Assembly: GCA_030765065.1 (NCBI GenBank)
Contig: CM060990.1
Span: forward strand, 670,436,118-670,500,117
DNA length: 64,000 bases
Reading direction: 5' to 3'
Source of the DNA: Deroplatys truncata
Taxonomy: Eukaryota; Arthropoda; Insecta; Mantodea; Mantidae
This document shows positions 22,366 to 33,540 of the stretch, one piece after another. Made by a program: the position numbers and the translations under genes. Numbering within the stretch: the first letter of the stretch is position 1; each line of letters starts with the position of its first letter. The notes beneath the pieces were generated by a model. It saw nothing but the letters and a program-made list of their open reading frames with translations. It was not told where the DNA came from and searched no databases.

Positions 22366-22446
22366 ATGTACTTTATGAACGAAGGTGGAGGATACAGCAG
22401 CCGTGCGGTAGACTTCGGCCCCATCGAGCTGGACGCCGCAGAATTA
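22366..22446 (+). CDS. Candidate small exon of an unknown gene
   Basis: A GC-rich island of about 80 bases in AT-rich surroundings. It is open from ATG 22366 (a second in-frame ATG lies at 22375) and translates as MYF followed by MNEGGGYSSRAVDFG and PIELDAAEL. A GTAAGG donor starts at 22447, leaving phase 0, and the frame stops 4 codons beyond that donor. No pyrimidine-rich acceptor is obvious upstream, so it would be a first coding exon. I do not recognise the protein. One minus-strand frame is also open here, so this remains a guess from composition, the start codons and the donor. Confidence 0.3.
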
Positions 22447-23654
22447 GTAAGGAAATAAAACATATACGTATTTAATTTAATATACTACACACTGCCATTT
22501 TTATATTAATTTTCAAATTTGAATATTAAGGTTCAGGTTAAAAAGTTAGAATCAAAAAGTTCATTTTTGCTAAGGGAAAACCACTGAAAACCACTTTATT
22601 ACACATAAATATGTGATGGTATATTTTGCACCTTTTAATTTAAATTTTATAACAATGGAATCATTTAATCAAATGAGCAAATAATTGTTAAAATTAATAA
22701 CTTTGAGACACTTTGTGTTGGTGAATGAAATTCTGCAGCATTACTATTACTGTAAGTGTCACCAAAGGATGAATTCCCCAAATCGTGATTAAATATTGCA
22801 TTCCTTGGAAATAGTTATAGCTCTCTCTCTCTCTCCTCCCCCGTTTTCCTTTCAGTTTGTCTCCACTTCCCTAACTCTTCTAACATAATTTTCACGTGTA
22901 TTTTTTGTAGTTCTTCAGAACATGGGAATGTATTATTGAAAATTCTATAGATCTTTTCTAAAAATCACAGGATCCAATTTAGAGACTTTGATGTGTTATA
23001 GTTTGCCTTTCCAGCATTTTATTCCCTTTAATGCTGGAAGTTTCTTAAGCTAACACACAATAAGTATCCGCAGTAAAATAAACTTGTAGTTAAGTAAGAT
23101 TTCTGCTTTTGTTGACTAGAGGCGTTTTAGTATATACGTGAGTACCATTTATTTGTCCACGCTTGAACACACAGAATGGCAGCGACGATAAACAGCTCAG
23201 CTGCCCACATCCATTGCACCGCGGGAAAGACAAAGTTCATAAATGTACTTATCCTTATTAAAGATAATGTTAACAATTGTTCTCCATTTTCGACCAGGCA
23301 GGGATCAACAATCAGCGAATTTTCTAATAGTACACTAATATCATTCAGGTTCTCTGTGCGAAAATGTGATACCTTCCTCTCTCCTTACCTTTAACTAATA
23401 CTCTTAGGTCTAAACTTATCAATTATGTTTTGACCTCCAAATTTTTCAGGGAGATTAACTCCAAGAAAAAGTCCCTGAAAGTTTCTACAGCACTCGGCAG
23501 GATATTAACAATTTACTTTTCTTTTCTGAATTTTCTACGCCGTATGTTTTGCTCCAAGTAGGCACAGAAATTTTATTCAGCGTTAGAAACAAGAATATAT
23601 TACTTTTCTTAGCCTTACCTAATACCGCCCACATTATACTATGTTTGCGGTATG

Positions 23655-23990
23655 AAACCTGACCGCTCGCCAGTCAATGACGGCTACCTTTCCCAGTTAT
23701 CTTAAGAACAGTTGTCGAGGAGCAAGCAAACTCTGGATCATAGCCTATCCAGGAATGCTGATCAACCCAATGCCTGGTACGGCGGTGAAGAAGTAAATGA
23801 AATGAAATTTAGTGATGAAACGGATGATAGGAAAATTTGCAGATCAAATTATTCAAACCAGCATTCGCCTAGCGACCGAGGAAAGCAATAAAAAAAAGCC
23901 TTCGGTCAGATTGGTCGGCACCGGGAGTTTCAACCGGTACCTCCCAAAATGCGGACCACAGACGTTACCGCCTGAGCCGTCCAATTCGGT
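23655..23990 (-). mobile_element. SINE-B copy (reverse)
   Basis: Read on the minus strand it gives a tRNA-like head (GACGGCTCAGGCGGTAACG, then a diverged B box) followed by the SINE-B body landmark 'TCGGTCGCTAGGCGAATGCT', shared with 25.4, 35.8, 38.9 and 53.8 kb. Confidence 0.65.
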
Positions 23991-24073
23991 TTCCTGACAC
24001 TCAAAATCAAAACTTGTAGAGTAAAAGTTAACATAGGAAGCAAATTTATCTGAAAAATAATCATAACAGAATA

Positions 24074-25028
24074 TGGAAAATCGTCTCCATCGCAACTATG
24101 ATATATGCATATCATAATACGAGAAAGGATTATTTTAGAAGGAGTTGTATCGTATTTCGACTGTTGGGGAACCGAACTTGAAATTCGTTGCAACCACACG
24201 TATAGTACCCGCTTCCCGGTAGCCTTGTCCCTAAGTTTAAAAAAAAACATTAAATTTGCAATTTAACTGTTTCTTTACATATTCAATATATTTATGTTTG
24301 CCTCGGCTGCGTCAGTATTTGTTAGAGACACGTTTCTCTTAGCAGGGTTGTGGTGCGATAAGAATGTAGGCTTACACAGATTATAATTTTACTTCACTCC
24401 TTTTATTAATACTTGATACGATTTAAATAACACTTCACTGATAAAGAGAGCTGTGAGATTCTTTTATGAATTACTTGCACTTTTTAACACGTAAACTTAT
24501 TTTTCATCTCACACGAATACATATTATATTTCTTGAGAACACTTTTTGCGTCTGGTTAGTAACGCTGTTGGCAGGCAAATGGACTGATTTCAACCGCCTA
24601 AACTTGTAAATTTCTGTATTTCAAGTCTCTGATTAGCTATTCCTAATCCAATAGAACACCTTCTTTTAACTAAAGCTTTTTCTGGTTGTTGATTGGCTAT
24701 TTTATGAACTGTCACAAAAATTACATTATTGTTGCTCCAAGAATGACTAGTAGAATTATTAAACTTTCTTACTCATTATTGCTTCAAGGTTACCTCATTG
24801 TTAGCAACTTTTAACCTATTATTCTCACAGCTCCTACATTATTAAATTACGTAATACATTCACATAACATTATTAATCATGTATACAATAATATAAGCAT
24901 GTACAATGACTGTAATATACACTTTTATATATTGTTACATATACATAATGCTTCAAGGCGGGTTGTTATTGAATTTATATATTATATAATTTGACTGAAA
25001 TCCTTTAAGTGTTAAAAATATTGCCTCA
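24074..25028 (-). mobile_element. Solo LTR, family L (copy L1, reverse)
   Basis: A 955-base unit. Read on the minus strand it starts TGAGGCAATATTTTTAACAC and ends ...CCA (TG...CA). It is flanked by a perfect 4-base duplication AATA (24070-24073 and 25029-25032), as expected for an LTR retrotransposon insertion later reduced to one LTR. The body is strongly similar, inverted, to 52455-53250. No internal gag/pol sequence is adjacent. The same TGAGGCAGTATTTT start opens L3 and L4, and a one-base variant opens L2. Confidence 0.8.
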
Positions 25029-25414
25029 AATATCAAGCATAAGATAGCCTTAGGACACGACGCAATCAAACAAATCTTCAGATTAGAATTTTACTTTGTA
25101 AAAGTAGCCTTTTATGTCTAATAAATACATTGCTTTTACAAAGTGTGGGTAAAGTATTTTTCCTCAGTAAACTTGTAAACTCTTGAAAACTCACTAAAGC
25201 ATGATATCATGTATCTAAGAGTTTTTGGCTATAACGGGATCATGTCCTGTTACATTAACACAAATGAATAAGCTCTAAGTGTACGCCTTTTTCTAAAGCT
25301 GTGGATTATCCGGGGCAGGATTTCTAATCCATTTAAAAGTGAGACATCAGCAGGGGATGATAGCTACTTAGGTATCAATAATGTAACAAGTGCTATTATG
25401 TGTGTGTGTCCACC

Positions 25415-25875
25415 GAGGTAGATGGCTCCGTGGTAAAGTACGGGTCTCGCATTCGAATTCCGTCGACCACCCACTCTGACCTTGGGCTTTTCGTGGTTTT
25501 CCCTGGTCGATAGGCGAATGCTTAGGTGGTTTCTCTTTCCATCATTTCTCTTTCATTTAGTTTCCTTATCTTTTAGGTGTGCTTCTAGGTTTCGTGGTGT
25601 ATGGCATGCCGGTGAGATCACGCGGATGCTGCTCAAAGGAAGTATTCCCAATGGGTACTAGAGGGCTTATTGACGGGAAAGTCTTCTAGCTAGGGACTGT
25701 TAGGGGCTTCCACGTGTCTCTGCTGCCTGTCTGCAGCCTGTAGCCTCCTGCACTTCCTTCATTTCATCCCTTCATCTTAGTTGGGGTGGTAGCCGCAATA
25801 GAACTCGTATAGATATCAGTGCGCGAGGTGTCTCCCTCGTGGTATACCCACTATCCTGCCTATGTGTGTCTCAGT
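25415..25875 (+). mobile_element. SINE-B, full length, with one 3' tail unit
   Basis: tRNA-like head (GATGGCTCCGTGGTAAAG A-box region and a weak B box GCATTCGAATTCC), then 'CCCACTCTGACCTTGG' and 'GGTCGATAGGCGAATGCT'. The 3' end (about 25755-25860) is a single copy of the unit GGTGGTAGC...GTGCGCGAGGTGTC...TATACC that is tandemly repeated 19 times at 39.3-41.2 kb. Confidence 0.75.
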
Positions 25876-26435
25876 AGGAATAAGTTTTTCTTTCGAAAAT
25901 TTCGGAAATAAAAAGTATACGTTTCCATTGCAACTCAGAAGAATCAACAGAATCCATAAAATTTTGATCCTCGTTCCCAGAGACTCCTAACTGAAAGTAA
26001 TATCCCCAAACAGGCAAAGTTCTGTAGCAAAATGGTCGATATATTTGTTTTCAAGCACCATAACAATGACGCGGTATTTTATATCACAACACTGAATGCC
26101 AGAGTGATTGTAGTGTAAATAAGCATTATTGTATGACATTGATTTGAGATGTTTGTTAATTATATGCATTGTTAGGAAATAGGTTTATACGGCCTCACTG
26201 AAACTGACAATAAGAGCGGGCAACAATGAGCGAGGGGGTGAGTTGTTTATCAATTATTAGAGACAAGCAAATGACGTCAGATTGGCGCGCTTTTCTTAGA
26301 AATGGCGGGAATTTCTTCCCTAGAGCATATGTTTTCGTAATTTTGATTGGATATAAAAATATACGCTAATGTTGGCGCGTTTTATTAACCAATAGCAGCT
26401 CGGTTATAATCTTTAGGCATATTAGGGTGTGGGAG

Positions 26436-26443
26436 TATAAAAA
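26436..26443 (+). promoter_or_regulatory. TATA box of LTR copy L2
   Basis: TATAAAAA in the expected orientation about 370 bases inside the LTR; the related copy L4 has TATATATT at the matching place (about 56060). Confidence 0.6.
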
Positions 26444-26464
26444 GCTAAAGCCAGAGGCAAGTAT

Positions 26465-26635
26465 CGCCCAGTCCAGCAGAAACATTTGTGCATTACACGT
26501 CGCTCAGTCCAGAAGAAACATTCGCGGGTAACACGTCGCTCAGTCCAAAATATCATACCACGGGTTACACGTCGCGTAGTTCAACGGAAGCATACATCAA
26601 GTACACGTTACGCAATTCTACAGAATCTCTCGTGT
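26465..26635 (+). repeat. 36-base tandem repeats in the LTR leader
   Basis: Four and a half units with starts at 26465, 26501, 26537, 26573 and about 26611, each beginning CGCTCAGTCC or a variant and ending near ACACGT. Because 36 is divisible by 3, the array leaves an open frame (26486-26689) that is an artefact. L4 has a shorter related array (about 56085-56190). Confidence 0.85.
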
Positions 26636-26965
26636 CGTAAAGTTAGTTATAAATGTGAAATACGCGAATTAATAACGTGCAGTAAATAAGTGATTATAGT
26701 GATATTAGAAAATATAACAGTTTCAGTCTGGCGTGTATCAAAAGATAATGTGAAATGAATAAAGTGTGAAGGTAATAAAAGTGTAAAAACAAATTCTTTT
26801 ATCAGTGTTATATTTCAGTAATTACTCCTTTCCGTTTACACACCTTGTTCAAGAGATGTGCTCGACAGAGAAATAATAGCTAGCAGGAGGACAAAGAACC
26901 CATCATTTAAACTATTAATACAATAACAGGCGCCCAACAATAGATAACATGAAGTGACCGCAACA

Positions 26966-26990
26966 AATTGGCTCCCATACGTTGTGCAGA
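26966..26990 (+). promoter_or_regulatory. Primer-binding-site-like sequence after LTR L2
   Basis: AATTGGCTCCCATACG immediately after the LTR end. The same sequence (AATTGGCTACCATACG) follows L3 at 53251. Its position and resemblance to TTGGCGCCCAACG-type sites suggest a tRNA primer site. Confidence 0.55.
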
Positions 26991-27654
26991 TAAACATGAA
27001 GCATCTTCCAACTACCAACAAATATCACACTTCAACAAAGAGTCGTCTTTATCATATTCTTTCAGGCATCAGTTCCCTTCCGGCATCAAAGGGATTACTG
27101 CGACTACCACAACTTTGAGCGCCCTAGACTGGCCATTCAATTGATGCTTTTGAGTAACATAATTTTTACATGTGCGGATTACCAACCCGCAGCACAAAGC
27201 CCTCTCTGGAGAACCGGGTTTGAAATCAAAGTGCCCTCCCCTAGACAGGTTGCCTTCACTTGGATTAGTGTGTCCTGTTTGCCCGCCACGCAACCCTCGG
27301 ATGGCCCTTACCAGGTCTACCGACCGGGACTCGCGTAGGAGCAAAAGATCCATACCCTGGGATATGCTGACTTCAAAAGTGTCTTACCCTGTTACACTAA
27401 AAGATAAACATGCACATTTCCGATATTTGGTAACATAACAAAAAGTAATAATTCCATTTCAGAATATTCTGCACATATATAGAAACATAACACAGAATGA
27501 GTTCTAAACATCCGTTAAAGTTCGCTTTGTTATTAGATTTTGAAAATTTGGACTATTATTCCTAAAAAATTTTTACAACTATCATAAATGTCAACCCTAA
27601 CACTAAAAATCTGATGTCTTACAATCACAATAGGTAATTTTTCTACTCGAGATG

Positions 27655-27920
27655 AACTTTCCGGAGTCATCCTTCATGCTAGCCTCTAGTTTCCGAGTTC
27701 GCTGGCTCAAACCCGGCGGAGGACGCTGGATTTTTTCGTGCATAAAAATCCTTAGGAAGCGAAATACAGCCGGTTGTAGATTTACGGCACGTAAAAGAAC
27801 CTCACGCCTGATAAAAGGGCCTCTGAGCAAAATTTCCTGTGTTTCACGCCCAATAGAGAATGGGACGCTAAGGACCACAGCAGTTAAGGAGCGTTCATAA
27901 GTAAAACTCCATTTAATTTA
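27655..27920 (+). mobile_element. SINE-A copy
   Basis: Head with GGCTCAAACCCG (B box), then the SINE-A body landmarks GTAGATTTACGGCACGTAAA, GCCTCTGAGCAAAATTTCC, CACGCCCAATAGAGAATGG and GCGTTCATAAGTAAA. Compared with the 36-kb copy a short stretch after 'AAATCCTTA' is deleted. Confidence 0.8.
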
Positions 27921-27924
27921 ATTT

Positions 27925-28680
27925 ATGAACTTTCCGGAAATAGCTGCATTACACATTTTCTTATAGTTACAAAGGCAATAGCGTTGGTCAAAAGTTTTAG
28001 AATGGACGCTATATGCTGCCCTTAAAATTTCTATTCTTGCCAGTAAATCGCGAGAAACAACTGAAAATTGACAGAACTTTAATAGAATGTCTAAGTACTT
28101 AACAATTCGAGCTATTAATAACGAATACCTCGTAACTGGCTAATACCCCCCCCCAAAAAGTTATTTAAAATAAACTGTGTATTAAAGAGATCTACATTTT
28201 TTGTGTAGTACATTTTCGTCTATCGCTTAACATTTATCAGTTATGCAAGATTATACAAAATTCCTTCTGAATGAAGTTGAATGCACAGACTATTCCTAGA
28301 AAATTAAAGATATGCATTTTATTTGTCAAATAAATATCTTAAACACGTGGTATTTTAATAAAAATCGCGAGAACCATTGTTTAGAAAATCGAAAATTGAA
28401 AAGTCTCCCATGTAAAGTGTAGCTTGGGATTGGAGTCTTTCTTGAAAATCTTTGTGTCGCATGTTTGGAAGATATTGAACTTAAATGCAAAGTTTGGTGT
28501 GTATTCGATTTTTCGATTTGAGTTATGCTATTCACAGACGCGCGCGCGGACATTTTTTTTCCAAAAAATGCTTTTTTTGATTCAGGGGTAATCTCGATGT
28601 AATCTCGGTATCGAATTTCTGGGTGTAATGCAATACCTTCTCTAATTATAATGTGCGTGGCAGAGAAATTAAAAAATGGG
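27925..28680 (+). repeat. Dispersed repeat DR-1, copy 3
   Basis: Same order of blocks as copy 1: CGCGAGAAACAACTGAAAAT, TATTAATAACGAATACCTCG, a C9 run, AAGTTTGGTGTGTATTCGAT, a CG/CA run, and the terminal TTCTCT...GGCAGAGAAAT hairpin near 28636-28670. Confidence 0.7.
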
Positions 28681-28749
28681 TGTTTGAACAGAATAAATTT
28701 TAGTCTGATTTATGAGAAGTTTGCATGTACATTTAAGTACCTATTTATT

Positions 28750-29299
28750 AATGACACTGGCTGAACACAATAAGGTTCAACTTAGGTGGGTGCCAGGACA
28801 CACAGGTATACCAGGCAATGACAAACCAGATGAAGCAGCCAAGATTGGCAGCGAAATCCCATTTTTCGGTCCGGACCCTGTACTGGAGGTGTCCTACAGA
28901 CAGGCTATTAAGTGCTAGGCTCAAGCAGAACACAAGAACTACTGGAACTCCATTGAGGGTTACAGACATTCCAAGTTGTTTATTACAGACCTGGATAACA
29001 GCAGGGCAAAGTACCTGCGCGGTCTTAGTAGAAGAAGGCTTGTTTGGGCAACAGGATTCATTACAGGACACTGTGCCCTAAAGTTTAATCTATACAGAAT
29101 GGGATTGTTTAACAACCCTATCTGTAGTAGATGTCTAGAAGGAGATGAGACTGTTACTCATCTGCTATGTGATTGCCCTGCTCTTGCGAATCAATGAGCG
29201 AGTATTTTTGGCAATCACTTTCCAAAGATAGATGAACTATCGAAAGCCTCAGTTAGCAGTCTGGTTAAGTTCATAACGAGCAACAGACTACTTAACTGA
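28750..29299 (+). pseudogene. Non-LTR retrotransposon 3' end: RNase H and C-terminal zinc-knuckle-like region
   Basis: One continuous frame carries the end of a LINE ORF2 with RNase H. The motif RWVPGHTGIPGN (28784 on), with the following D and AAK, is the conserved C-terminal part of retrotransposon RNase H. It is followed by GHCALKFNLYRMG and a CxxCx8HxxxxC motif (CSRCLEGDETVTHLLCDC). The frame ends at a natural stop, 29297-29299, but is broken by TAG at 28916-28918 and TGA at 29195-29197 (an Arg CGA decayed to TGA is likely). Everything upstream, including the reverse transcriptase, is missing, as expected for 5' truncation during target-primed insertion. An (ACT)n tract lies 69 bases downstream. 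The clade (I/Jockey-like with RNase H) is inference. Confidence 0.85.
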
Positions 29300-29367
29300 T
29301 GAAAGAGGGCATGCGCAATAGATCTTTAAGGTCGCAGTACTTGGGCATAAAACCACCCCTTTTTCAA

Positions 29368-29462
<95 letters not shown>
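29368..29462 (+). repeat. (ACT)n microsatellite at the LINE 3' end
   Basis: About 31 uninterrupted ACT units. It sits where the 3' tail of the truncated LINE should be, so it may be the element's own repeat tail rather than an independent microsatellite. Confidence 0.9.
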
Positions 29463-29466
<4 letters not shown>

Positions 29467-29499
29467 TATTTATTAAAAAGACACAAATTCTGAGCCCTA

Positions 29500-31500
29500 G
29501 AAATTCACCTGAATGAAATGATGCGTGATAGTCCAGAAGTAATTAAAACTCTCTTCATTTAGGGAATACTTCCTAATTGTCTCACAAGGAATGCTGGGTC
29601 ATTAGGTCACGTCCTGTTGGTTGCTGGCAAGAAGTCGAGTAAAAACGACATTCAGATAACCTATGTTTTATTGATTTCATAAAAAATGTATTAACACTTT
29701 TTTCAGACAATCTTGAATCCAATATCGTTATACTTGGATTATTTTAATATTTTAAGGTCTGTAATACCTAAATTGTATTAAGGGGGGCCTACATGTGAAC
29801 ATTGCATTTTTAGTATTTTTTGAGTCTTATTAACTAGAATGTTCTCTTCAATTATAGATTTGTTATCAATGTAGGTAAAATATTTTAATATATTTTTAAA
29901 ATAGTAAATACATCATTACCCTTACACGCTTTGAAGTGAATGGTTAAACTTTAGCCCATCTTTCAAGGCAAGTTCTGCTCTACTGTCGTGTAAGGCAGCA
30001 TCGTAGTTTCATTCTTTGAAAATATATACGAGCTTGTATTCACCATTTTTGCTTTAAACAGCTTTTTCTATGAATAACACTTTCTGCTATAAATGAGGCG
30101 TTTGCTCAAACTGTTGAAGATAGCTAAATTAAGTTTTAGAATGATATAAACCTCCTCTTGATGTTGTGGGTCTACGTTGGTATTAATAACACTGTTGCTT
30201 AATGTTTAAAAATATCTAATGAGTTGCAAAAAGAATACTTATAATTAGGAAAACTGCCTTGTTTTCCTTAATGAAAAAGCATAACTGTATAAGAATATAT
30301 TAGCGAACTCATATGGCATGTTTATACATCCCTTAAAGACTTCACTCTGATATATTAAATACTTTCTGGGATAATTGGTCATGATTTCACTTTTAACACT
30401 GGCGGGATAGGGCTTTTAATCTCTTTAAATATTCTAGATCTTTGATGTTTACTACATGTTAAATTTTAATTTTAAGCAAATAATTTTTAACTCTCTGCTT
30501 TTATATTTCACGTAGTAATCTTGTGGTTAGTTTGCACTCCGAAATAATTCAGTAGCGTACTTTCAATATGCTTTATGGATGCATATTAACGGTATTAACG
30601 CATATGCTGAACCATCATTCTCAGTCAACCTAGTGCTGCTGCACTGAATGAGTAAATCGATTACTCATCAAGAAAAATCAGCAGCAAATTTTCTGCCTTA
30701 ACTGTGTTTTAATGTCATAGAGATAATTCGCAAAGCGGACAGACAGAATACATTATATGAGTCATGAATATTGCAGAGAATTTCATCTGTCACTTCGCAT
30801 CACCCGAACTGCAATGTAACATCCTTGATTGATGTTAATATTCGTGGAAAAACGAAGCGAGAATGATACCCCTAGACGATAGACTCGAGTTAGGACTTCG
30901 CCGGAACAGAACAATTACACTAATCCCTGATCATGATGTGATAATGACAGTAACAATTCGCATGTAACGAAATATTTCACTTTCAACATAAACGCTGATT
31001 TCATTCTTCATTTAGAGGAAGATTATATCGGCATGCAAAGGCAAAGACCGAAATGCGAATAAAATAGGGATCGATCCAAACAAATCAGGCATTACAAGTT
31101 GGCAATGGATAATTCAAACCCAACTTCAATATATGTTTATATCTACGTTTAAGGCTGATCAGTGGCATGCGGTTAGGCGTTTCAAATGTGTACAAGGCAG
31201 AATAAATTCTCTTGTTTATAATAACATTAAATAAGAAAACGCGGAATGTATCAAGGAGAACAGAATAATTACTTTTCTTCTCGCTTACTTATGAATAAAC
31301 CATTAAACCATAAAATTCACAGTATGTAAGATGTATTGTTGAAATGTATGCCAGGCAGAGGAGTTTTAGTAAGTTAAGAGTTGGTGGCGAGTTGGAGTGT
31401 TCTCTGCAAACAAATATAATGTTCAGTTTGAAGAGAGTACACACTACCTTGGTAGAAAGTTGCCAGAATTAAGGAATATTAGAATAAAAACCAGTGTATT
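29500..31500. other. AT-rich stretch without recognised features
   Basis: No coding, RNA or repeat signal that I can support. Confidence 0.5.
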
Positions 31501-31539
31501 ACTAGCTATCGATAGGGTAAATACAGTTGAAGATGGGAT

Positions 31540-32190
31540 GCTGTGAAGACAGTAGTGGCAGACAGACTGAAGTGCTGGCTGAGGCTGCAGGGAGATAACT
31601 CCACACTACGATCCAAATGTTATAAATACCATCGAGAAAACCTGTCTCCTAAGTTTTGGGCAGCTGATTTGGAAAGGGGTTTGAAGAGAATAGGTATGGG
31701 GTCAGTATGGAAAAGAGCTGAAAAAATGACAAAAAACATATGAAAAGGTGTAAAAAGAAGACTAAGAGACAGCAACCAACAGAAAATAGAACAGGATTGT
31801 AAAATTAAACCTTCTCTAAGTCTAGTAAATGAAATAAAATTAAATTGGAGTAAAGAGGCATATATACTTAACTTAGGAGCAAAGGAAAGTTCAGGAATGG
31901 CATGGTTTAGACTGGAGGGCTGGACGGCACAGAAAATGACTGACAATTCTAGCAGGAGAATCTGCCCATTCTGTGATTTGGATGAGGACTGGGCACATAT
32001 TTTGGCGGAATGCACACAGTGGAAGAACCAGCGAATAATTAAACTCAAAAACAAATTTTCAAATCCTTCTAGAAAGAGATTGGCATGTTGAGATCTACTG
32101 GTTGACCAGAGAAACTGGAAAAACATGAGTAATTTCTTGGCTAAAGTGCGCGTAGCTAGGACAAATTTTTGCTCAGTTAGTCAAAGGTAA
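31540..32190 (+). pseudogene. Non-LTR retrotransposon ORF2 C-terminus, second family
   Basis: One frame runs from about 31540 to a stop at 32188-32190. It contains the zinc-binding-like motif CPFCDLDEDWAHILAEC (C-x2-C-x7-H-x4-C), typical of the C-terminus of several LINE polyproteins, then a basic tail. It is interrupted by TGA at 31741-31743 and 32089-32091; both may be decayed Trp codons. Upstream reverse-transcriptase motifs are not present. Sequence and spacing differ from the LINE at 28.8 kb, so it is a different family. It is not a functional gene. Confidence 0.75.
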
Positions 32191-32992
32191 TTTATCTCTA
32201 TTTTCCTCTTTCTTGTTTTGTTTTTTTCTATTTATTTTGTCACCATACCTTGTATCTTCAATATGCATGTACAGTCAATGATCCATTCACTAAATGCTTG
32301 TGTAATAATAAAGCTGCCCCGTGATTTAATTAGGGCATTAATAACCAGAAATATGAGTTACGTTGTCTTGTGTTTTACATCGAAAGCTGTAAATTGTTTA
32401 AATCAACATCCGCTCTTATTAGCAGGTCCTCGAAAAATTCCTATGCACAGTTTGGAGCTGAGGAGATTGAAAATCTACTTTCTTCATCGTTCCTAATAAT
32501 ATCGCGTGTTCTGTGTGTTTCATTCAATTACAGGTTGATTAACATGATGTTTTAAACGTCCTTTAATGTTCCAAGTGATGGTTATGATGGTTTTCCCATT
32601 GTGCTTAAGTGTTCCATGCCAAATTCCACTACAATTGTGATGATGTTTTTGATGTCCGAAATCATCTTTACTTTAGACATATTGCCACAGTTCTCCACTT
32701 GTCTATATATACATCAAATAAATGGAACAGTCGCAACGAATCCGCCTGTTGGCTTGGGGAGGAAAACCGTCACAACACCTGACGTCATCTATACCCCCTG
32801 TGGTAACTCAATTGTTCTCAATTAGTTACTAAAACCCCTCTGTCTGGTTATTACTCGCAATAAAAACAATGTCCTTCTCATGGTTGAAAATTCTAGCTTA
32901 CGTGCAGATTGAAGTACCTTTATATTCTGTAAATCCTTACTTTGTTCTAATAAAAATGCTCCCCACGATGCATTTTTAAAAATATTGTTACA

Positions 32993-33540
32993 TATTGGGG
33001 TGAAGGCCAAAAAGTTTACCAGAAAATGATTAATTTAGGTCACCCCAACACGCACATGGTGGGGGGGGGAACTTGCTTGCAGCAAAAAGTCCGGGACCTT
33101 GGTATGTAAATTTAAGGGGAAGGCGTGGGTTTTATATTACACTGAAGAATTACATAACACACATTGCCTTCACATACCTGGGATTTATTCACAAACGTTT
33201 GGCGGCTCTACATAATGAACAAAGGAAACAGGTTGGAGAGAGATGCCACAAACCCGTAGATCGGCCACACACACGTCTGGCTCCAAGGACCACTTCCACT
33301 GGAGTGACGCTATCTTACCCCCACCAACCGTGTCCAGCCGGAGCCAGACGGGACTGACGTCATACCAGACGGTTTAAAACAGATCCTTCCCTCTGGCGTG
33401 ATCCTCACCGAAAGGAAATACCGTTAAGCCAAAATATAACTAAGGAGACCCAATAATGCTACGTCTAGTAGTAACAATATAACACACTAGTGCGTCTGGT
33501 AATGACAATAAGATTAATTATACACTACAATAAGCACATA
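32993..33540 (+). repeat. Dispersed repeat DR-2, copy 1
   Basis: About 0.53 kb that recurs in the same orientation at 60.19-60.72 kb. It opens with a hairpin (TATTGGGGTGA near 32995 pairs with TCACCCCAACA near 33045). It continues through GACCTTGGTATGTAAA, CACCAACCGTGTCCAGCC, GACTGACGTCATACCAGAC and GGAGACCCAATAA. No coding potential is evident. Possibly an LTR or terminal part of a retroelement, but boundaries and class are not established. Confidence 0.7.

Larger units (their letters stand above)
26067..26965 (+). mobile_element. LTR, family L (copy L2), followed by primer-binding-like site
   Basis: 899 bases from TGACGCGGTATTTT to ...CCGCAACA. It is similar over its length to L4 (55681-56523). 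It carries a TATA box (26436-26443), a leader with 36-base tandem repeats, and an AATAAA at about 26758, the parts expected of U3, R and U5. It is followed directly by AATTGGCTCCCATACG, which resembles a tRNA primer-binding site, so it was a 5' LTR whose coding part is lost. Confidence 0.75.

Noticed and set aside
26486-26689. 67-codon open frame rich in RRSVQ-like repeats
   Set aside because: Produced by a 36-base tandem repeat in an LTR leader; not conserved in the related LTR at 56.1 kb.
29299-29493. Poly-threonine open frame
   Set aside because: Translation of the (ACT)n microsatellite.
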